Below, in pieces: positions 13,987 to 15,803 of a stretch of 15,803 bases of DNA (positions within the stretch are counted from its first letter, which is position 1; each line of letters starts with the position of its first letter). A program made the position numbers and the translations under genes. The notes beneath the pieces are model-generated. The model saw only the letters and a list, made by a program, of their open reading frames with translations. It was not told where the DNA came from and ran no database searches. Origin of the DNA: Chloroflexota bacterium (GTDB lineage Bacteria; Chloroflexota; Dehalococcoidia; UBA2247; RBG-13-53-26); contig QMOF01000021.1 in the NCBI GenBank assembly GCA_003650185.1, positions 1 through 15,803 on the forward strand, read 5' to 3'.

Positions 13987-15150
13987 CTAGGGGGCAAGAA
14001 TACCCAGGAATATCCCAGCGACCACCGAGGTAGCTATAGCACCAGCCATGTTGGGCCCCATGGCATGCATCAGGAGGAAATTGCGGGGGTTCGCCTTCTG
14101 TCCCTCCCGCTGGGCTACCCTGGCTGCCATAGGTACAGCAGAGACACCGGCCGCCCCAATCAACGGATTTATCTTCTCCTTCAGAAAGAGGTTGACAAAC
14201 TTGGCGCCCAACAGGCCTCCGGCTGTGGACAGGGCAAAAGCAACGATCGCCAGCCCGACTATGGCCAGTGTCTTGTAGTCGAAGAATACCTCAGCAGACA
14301 TCAAGGCACCAACGGTGAGGCCCAGGATGAAGGTCAGCACGTCCGTGAAAACTCCGCCCGCGGACTCGGCCAGCCTGTCGGTGACGCCACTAACCCGCAG
14401 CAGGTTGCCAAACATGAGCATCCCAATAAGTGGGGCCGACTTCGGTACCAGCAATGCCGCCACTACAAACACCACAATGGGGAAGAGTATCAGCTCCAGC
14501 CTGGACACCTCGCGAACCTGTGGCTTCATGTAGATGGCTCGTTCTCTTTTCGTAGTGAGCAATCGTATTACCGGTGGCTGGAGAATAGGTACCAGGGCCA
14601 TGTAGGAGTACGCCACCAGAGTAATTGGGCCCAGGAGTTGAGGGGCCAATTGGACTGTCATGAACACGGTCGGCGGACCGTCGGAGCCGCCGATGATACC
14701 TACACAGGCTGCCTCCTCCATGGTTTCGAACCATCCGGTAACGTAGGCAATCAGAAAGACACAGAAAACACCAAGTTGTGCCGTGGCTCCAAAAAGAAAA
14801 GAAATAGGACGGGCGATGGCAGGGCCGAAATCGATCATGGAGCCGACTCCCAGGAAGATGAGCAGAGGTACAATCTCGCTGGCGATCCCGTAGTTGAACA
14901 GGAGATTGAGCACGCCGATCTCGCCCCTCTCCAACTCTGCCAGTCCACCGTGGGCTGGCACTCCCTGTTCGTGGATCATCAGACCGCCCAGAAGCGGGTC
15001 CACCGAGTTGACCAGGATGATCCCGAAGCCGATCGGCACTAGCAACACGGGCTCCATCTTCTTGGCAATCCCCAAGTAGATGAGAGCCCCGCCTATGAAT
15101 ATCATGGCAATGTTGCCGGCAGTCAGGCCCCAGATATCGTATCCGAACAT
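13987..15150 (-). CDS. sodium ion-translocating decarboxylase, beta subunit (OadB/MmdB/GcdB type)
   Basis: A 387-residue, nine-helix-type membrane protein of the Na+-pumping decarboxylase beta family. It couples decarboxylation of carboxybiotin to Na+ export. Landmarks are FLGVGSMIDFGP (99-110), CVGIIGGSDGPPTVF (149-163), whose Asp157 matches the essential intramembrane Asp of Klebsiella OadB, SYMALVPILQPPVIRLLTT (182-200), YMKPQVREVS (207-216) and HAMGPNMAGAIATS (362-375). Subfamily members act with oxaloacetate, methylmalonyl-CoA, glutaconyl-CoA or malonate decarboxylases; the beta subunit alone does not reveal which. No alpha (carboxyltransferase) or biotin-carrier gene lies in the window, so the partner must be elsewhere. 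The gene follows a small one-helix protein that probably serves as gamma subunit and precedes a Na+ exchanger. Confidence 0.95.
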   Translation of the reverse strand: MFGYDIWGLTAGNIAMIFIGGALIYLGIAKKMEPVLLVPIGFGIILVNSVDPLLGGLMIHEQGVPAHGGLAELERGEIGVLNLLFNYGIASEIVPLLIFLGVGSMIDFGPAIARPISFLFGATAQLGVFCVFLIAYVTGWFETMEEAACVGIIGGSDGPPTVFMTVQLAPQLLGPITLVAYSYMALVPILQPPVIRLLTTKRERAIYMKPQVREVSRLELILFPIVVFVVAALLVPKSAPLIGMLMFGNLLRVSGVTDRLAESAGGVFTDVLTFILGLTVGALMSAEVFFDYKTLAIVGLAIVAFALSTAGGLLGAKFVNLFLKEKINPLIGAAGVSAVPMAARVAQREGQKANPRNFLLMHAMGPNMAGAIATSVVAGIFLGILAP

Positions 15151-15202
15151 ACGTGCTTACCAAAAGGACGGGAGTTCGGCTGTCTCCTGCCGGGGCAGGT
15201 GA

Positions 15203-15367
15203 CTAGCTCGCCTCGCCACCAGTATCTTGCTCCCCCTTCTTGGCCTCTCGTTTCTGCAACACAAGCCCTACCACCCAGCACACTGTAGCCAGGATCAGCA
15301 ATACAAGAACGGTCGTGCCGAAGCTACGACCAGCCAACTTCAATGACTCGAACCAGTCCTCAGGCAA
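15203..15367 (-). CDS. small single-helix membrane protein, probable decarboxylase gamma subunit (OadG-like)
   Basis: The reading frame is open from a TTG at 15442, but that codon is part of a TTGACT -35 box and its first codons run through a TATAAT -10, so translation must start further in. The best start is TTG at 15365-15367, with GAGG eight bases ahead, giving 54 residues. The protein has a short amphipathic N terminus (PEDWFESLKLAG), one membrane helix at about 16-38 and a charged tail (QKREAKKGEQDTGGEAS). That plan (one helix, polar C terminus) and the position 52 bases ahead of the beta subunit fit an OadG/MmdD-like gamma subunit, which stabilises the complex. Sequence identity to the family is not obvious, so the function rests mainly on context. 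Confidence 0.6.
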   Translation of the reverse strand: MPEDWFESLKLAGRSFGTTVLVLLILATVCWVVGLVLQKREAKKGEQDTGGEAS

Positions 15368-15413
15368 ACGCCATGCCTCTTGACTAAACTGTGGGGACCC
15401 CCCTGAGGCAGAA

Positions 15414-15442
15414 ATTATACTGTCGCGAAAGAACCAAGTCAA
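15414..15442 (-). promoter_or_regulatory. strong sigma-70-type promoter of the sodium-transport operon
   Basis: The minus strand reads TTGACT (15437-15442), a 17-base spacer, then TATAAT (15414-15419): five of six and six of six matches at ideal spacing. Transcription would begin near 15407 and run through the small membrane protein, beta subunit, exchanger, symporter and MBL-fold genes, all on the same strand with short gaps. The leader contains a G6/C4 stretch (GGGGGGTCCCC) that can fold. Confidence 0.8.
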
Positions 15443-15803
15443 CTGAGGCGGACTCTCCTGTTACCATCAGGGGCGGGTTCGTGGCAGTCCTGGGGGTGTC
15501 TGAGAATGGGCACGGTGGGCGAAACGTAGCGCACTCCTTGGGTGCGGTTCATCCCAACGGTGTGCTCAAGCCCCCTGTACCACCCACTGATTCGGGGTCC
15601 GAAACCAGCGATTGACTCGACCGCCTGTGGCGGCCTAACAATCTATCGTGCTGGTCACCCAGCACCACAAAGGATGAGAATTGCAGCCGCTGATCTCGCT
15701 GGCTGATGCACCGGACCCAAGCCGCCGCCAGGCTGACAGGGTGGGTGAAGCGAAGCGGAGCCGACCACCCTCCCTGACCCCCACCAGACCTGCCTCTTAC
15801 ACC
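15443..15803. other. 361-base region without a supportable gene; three short hairpins
   Basis: No frame here looks like a real protein; the open plus-strand frame across 15391-15615 overlaps the promoter and has unusual composition. Three perfect inverted repeats are present. CCGCC-TGT-GGCGG is at 15621-15633. GTGCTGG-TCAC-CCAGCAC is at 15648-15665. AGGGTGG (15738-15744) pairs with CCACCCT (15765-15771) around a 20-base loop containing GAAGCGAAGCGGAG. None is followed by a T tract. They could be ends of a transcript entering from the right, or parts of a dispersed repeat. Confidence 0.5.

Noticed and set aside
14065..15042. 325-codon plus-strand open frame
   Set aside because: It is antisense to the decarboxylase beta subunit; its product is Gln/His/Arg-rich with no domain and is a typical shadow.
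15391..15615. 74-codon plus-strand open frame at the right end
   Set aside because: It crosses the strong opposite-strand promoter, shows no recognisable motif, and has no good ribosome-binding site.
1..15803. CRISPR arrays, insertion sequences, integrases or phage genes
   Set aside because: No regularly spaced repeats, transposase motifs or phage-type proteins were seen by eye; the window is core chromosome apart from the metabolic insertion.

Overview
The window looks like a piece of a bacterial chromosome, G+C-rich (estimated by eye, not counted). Gene content and sequence character suggest a Dehalococcoidia-like member of the Chloroflexota. The clues are the tRNA-Thr/Tyr/Thr-tuf-rpmG-secE-nusG-rplKA order, an EF-Tu and L10 of that general type, tandem PAC2 proteins, and a DUF35-fused HMG-CoA-synthase-like protein. 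The phylum call is an inference from family resemblance, because no search could be run.

Left arm (1-3290), all on the minus strand. A small winged-helix regulator (50-301) has its own TTGACA box. To its right is an apparent operon, read right to left: inositol-monophosphatase-family enzyme (2309-3097), then two PAC2-family proteins (1334-2239 and 495-1331) only 2 bases apart.

Centre (3288-10758), plus strand. This is the classical translation/transcription cluster. A strong promoter (TTGACT-18-TATACT) fires just ahead of tRNA-Thr(UGU), tRNA-Tyr(GUA) and tRNA-Thr(GGU). They are followed by tuf, rpmG (L33, 55 codons), secE, nusG, rplK (L11, broken by an apparent one-base frameshift) and rplA (L1). 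The usual rplA-rplJ junction is split by two metabolic genes: an HMG-CoA-synthase-like protein fused to a DUF35 zinc-ribbon/OB domain, and an SCP-x-type thiolase. After them comes an L10-type leader with a strong intrinsic terminator acting as a probable attenuator, then rplJ and rplL.

Right arm (10794-15442), minus strand. One apparent operon starts at an excellent promoter (TTGACT-17-TATAAT, 15414-15442). It encodes a small one-helix protein in the position of a decarboxylase gamma subunit, a sodium-pump decarboxylase beta subunit, a Na+/Ca2+-type exchanger, a sodium:solute symporter and a metallo-beta-lactamase-fold protein. Together they read as a sodium circuit: one pump that makes a Na+ gradient and two carriers that could spend it. 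The biotin-dependent alpha subunit is not in the window.

The last 361 bases hold no gene I can support, only three hairpins. The most interesting points are the HMG-CoA-synthase-like protein, in which the condensing Cys, Glu and His all appear replaced; its location with a catalytically intact thiolase inside the ribosomal-protein cluster; the rplK frameshift; and the four-cysteine cluster in the EF-Tu G domain.
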